64,000 bases of DNA, taken from Bacteroidota bacterium. Lineage in GTDB: Bacteria; Bacteroidota; Bacteroidia; Chitinophagales; Chitinophagaceae. The notes under the pieces are model-generated. The model did no database searches. It saw only the letters and a program-made list of their open reading frames with translations, and was not told where the DNA came from. Position 1 is the first letter of the stretch. Each line of letters opens with the position of its first letter. Made by a program: the position numbers and the translations under genes. The stretch covers positions 62,001 through 126,000 of the forward strand of contig JAIUNV010000003.1 in the NCBI GenBank assembly GCA_020161435.1, in the 5' to 3' direction. Below, one piece after another: positions 60,664 through 64,000 of the stretch.

Positions 60664-60705
60664 AAAGCAAAAGAGGAATACCAACGGGTATTCCTCTTTT
60701 GCTTT
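60664..60705. terminator. Strong intrinsic terminator
   Basis: The 19-bp perfect inverted repeat (60664-60682 with 60687-60705, core AAGCAAAAGAGGAATACC) has a 4-nt loop. Confidence 0.88.
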
Positions 60706-60763
60706 GGGCTTGTGTTGTAATTTTAAATACTACTTCATTTTAAAAAATGACAGGCCCCTTCCT

Positions 60764-61456
60764 ATGCTTCAATCCCATATCTCAAAAAAACCGGTTCGCC
60801 ATTCAGAGGCCATTTTTGGCCACGACATAAGAACGGCCATTTTCAACCTCATACTGGCCAGCCATCCCGATTTTACAGCAGACAGTGTACTGTCGATAGA
60901 CGAACTGAACCAATTTAGGCGGCAATACCTGGCAGAACTGGTGATGCAGGAAAAAGGTGAACTGGCAGCCATCGACCAAGATGTAATGGCCGCCATTCAA
61001 ACAAACACCATTCTCACCGAAAACATTGAACCCAATATAGAAGCCCAACTCACAGCCGGCCAAAAAGCAGCAGATAAAATTGCCAGCTTTGGCGGCAGCT
61101 GGGGATTCATTTTGCTCTTTTTCGGATTTATTCTGGCATGGATGTCCGTCAATATCTGGGCACTCAACAGCAAAGCCTTTGACCCCTATCCCTTCATTTT
61201 GCTCAACCTTATTTTATCATGTGTGGCCGCTATTCAGGCCCCCATCATCATGATGAGCCAAAACCGGCAGGAGCAAAAAGACCGGCAAAGGGCCGAGCAG
61301 GACTATAAAATCAACCTGAAAGCAGAGTTGGAAATAAAACTACTGAGTGAAAAAATGGATCACCTCCTTATTCATCAAAACAAAAAACTGCTGGAAATAC
61401 AAGCCATTCAAATAGACTATCTCGAAGACCTGATGAAGAAGATGGGAAAAGCCTGA
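60764..61456 (+). CDS. DUF1003-family membrane protein
   Basis: The 230-residue protein (from ATG 60764) carries the DUF1003 core: two transmembrane helices (WGFILLFFGFILAWMSVNIW; PFILLNLILSCVAAIQAPII) between the conserved GQKAADKIASFGGSW and MMSQNRQEQKDRQRAEQDY blocks. A long C-terminal helix (LEIKLLSEKMDHLLIHQNKK) follows. The function of the family is unknown; it is often linked with acid or stress conditions. The frame is open 20 codons upstream but has no support. Confidence 0.9.
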   Translation: MLQSHISKKPVRHSEAIFGHDIRTAIFNLILASHPDFTADSVLSIDELNQFRRQYLAELVMQEKGELAAIDQDVMAAIQTNTILTENIEPNIEAQLTAGQKAADKIASFGGSWGFILLFFGFILAWMSVNIWALNSKAFDPYPFILLNLILSCVAAIQAPIIMMSQNRQEQKDRQRAEQDYKINLKAELEIKLLSEKMDHLLIHQNKKLLEIQAIQIDYLEDLMKKMGKA

Positions 61457-61524
61457 GTGCAGCTTTTTGCTATAGACTTATGATGGAAAAGCTTGTAAAA
61501 CACCAGCCACTTTACCCATCAAAA

Positions 61525-61556
61525 AAAGCCGGCCCAGTATTACCTGAGCCGGCTTT
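61525..61556. terminator. Intrinsic terminator of katG
   Basis: The stem AAAGCCGGC (61525-61533) / GCCGGCTTT (61548-61556) has extra CAG/CTG pairing inside. The A-run at 61521-61527 gives a U-tract on the minus strand. Confidence 0.78.
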
Positions 61557-61578
61557 GTATGTTTTGCTTCGTTGCAGC

Positions 61579-63864
<2,286 letters not shown>

Positions 63865-63868
63865 TTAT

Positions 63869-63906
63869 TTATAATTATTATCGAATTATAGTCAAAGACT
63901 ATAATT
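63869..63906. promoter_or_regulatory. Candidate peroxide-response operators upstream of katG
   Basis: Two elements lie next to each other 68-105 bp before the katG start. TTATAATTATTATCG (63869-63883) matches 13 of 15 positions of the PerR box as I recall it (TTATAATNATTATAA). AATTATAGTC-AAA-GACTATAATT (63884-63906) is a perfect 10-bp palindrome with ATAG-N7-CTAT, the OxyR half-site spacing. On the minus strand the palindrome centre reads TTTG (63893-63896), which could be a Bacteroidota -33 element. AT-rich context makes the PerR match less telling. Confidence 0.5.
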
Positions 63907-64000
63907 TTTATATCAACTGCAACAGGCATTATTTCTCTGCAATAATTGGCAACGCAAAGCATATAAAAGTACCAAAACAAGTTGGGCTTTCCTCGAAAGG

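Overview
The window looks like chromosomal DNA from a member of the Bacteroidota, most likely the Chitinophagaceae. This placement is inferred from gene content, with no marker gene or 16S rRNA present. The supporting genes are a TonB-dependent receptor with a carboxypeptidase-regulatory N-terminus next to a FAS1 lipoprotein, a LytS/LytTR two-component pair, a bacterial geranylgeranylglyceryl-phosphate synthase, the AOTCase/SOTCase type of arginine pathway, DUF4369-type TlpA lipoproteins and short lipoboxes. No rRNA, tRNA, CRISPR array, transposase or phage gene was seen. Most of the window is ordinary housekeeping and metabolism, with many clear hairpin terminators between convergent genes.

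Layout. 1-8.5 kb: end of a membrane protein, pdhB, FAS1 lipoprotein plus TonB receptor, purC, trhO and a DinB-like protein. 8.6-18.5 kb: a Tat-exported PL26-like lyase, dCMP deaminase, PhoD-like phosphatase, a divergent KamA-type radical SAM enzyme, a membrane-anchored MutS-like ATPase, an MDR oxidoreductase and a small double metal-binding-domain protein. 18.6-25.7 kb: class II (B12) ribonucleotide reductase nrdJ, a LytS-type kinase with its LytTR regulator, and an M28 peptidase. 25.8-32.0 kb: a hydrogen-oxidation locus. Minus strand: hyaA-hyaB-hyaC-hyaD (small, large, cytochrome b, protease). Divergent plus strand: a small His-rich membrane protein, then hypA-hypB-hypC. The small subunit has all six cysteines of the O2-tolerant [4Fe-3S] proximal cluster. 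32.0-41.9 kb: one minus-strand cluster holding what appears to be every step from glutamate to arginine (GNAT acyltransferase, argG, cupin, argC, argD, argF', argB, HAD phosphatase, argE, argH). The transcarbamylase has Val at the position that sets acetyl- versus succinyl-ornithine specificity, which predicts a succinylated pathway.

42-50.4 kb: a secreted esterase, DUF2846 protein, tandem SRPBCC protein, CPA2 antiporter plus universal stress protein, GGGP synthase and a secreted protein of unknown role. 50.4-52.4 kb: an AT-rich island with two genes unlike their surroundings. One encodes a lipoprotein-like precursor whose last 47 residues hold eight cysteines in a fulvocin C-like framework. 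The other encodes a multi-spanning membrane protein with a CPPC thioredoxin-like domain. I read these as a candidate disulfide-rich bacteriocin-type system with its own redox partner; this is the most novel locus in the window. 52.5-64 kb: dxs, DUF2809, a small outer-membrane protein, a cardiolipin synthase-like PLD enzyme, a YdjM-like hydrolase, trxA, a TlpA lipoprotein, DUF1003 and katG. Upstream of katG are adjacent candidate peroxide-response operators.

Small-scale structure adds several degenerate short-unit intergenic repeats, some with CACGAAG-like units. It also adds an in-frame palindromic insertion in argC and an orphan terminator upstream of the arginine cluster that may end a small RNA.
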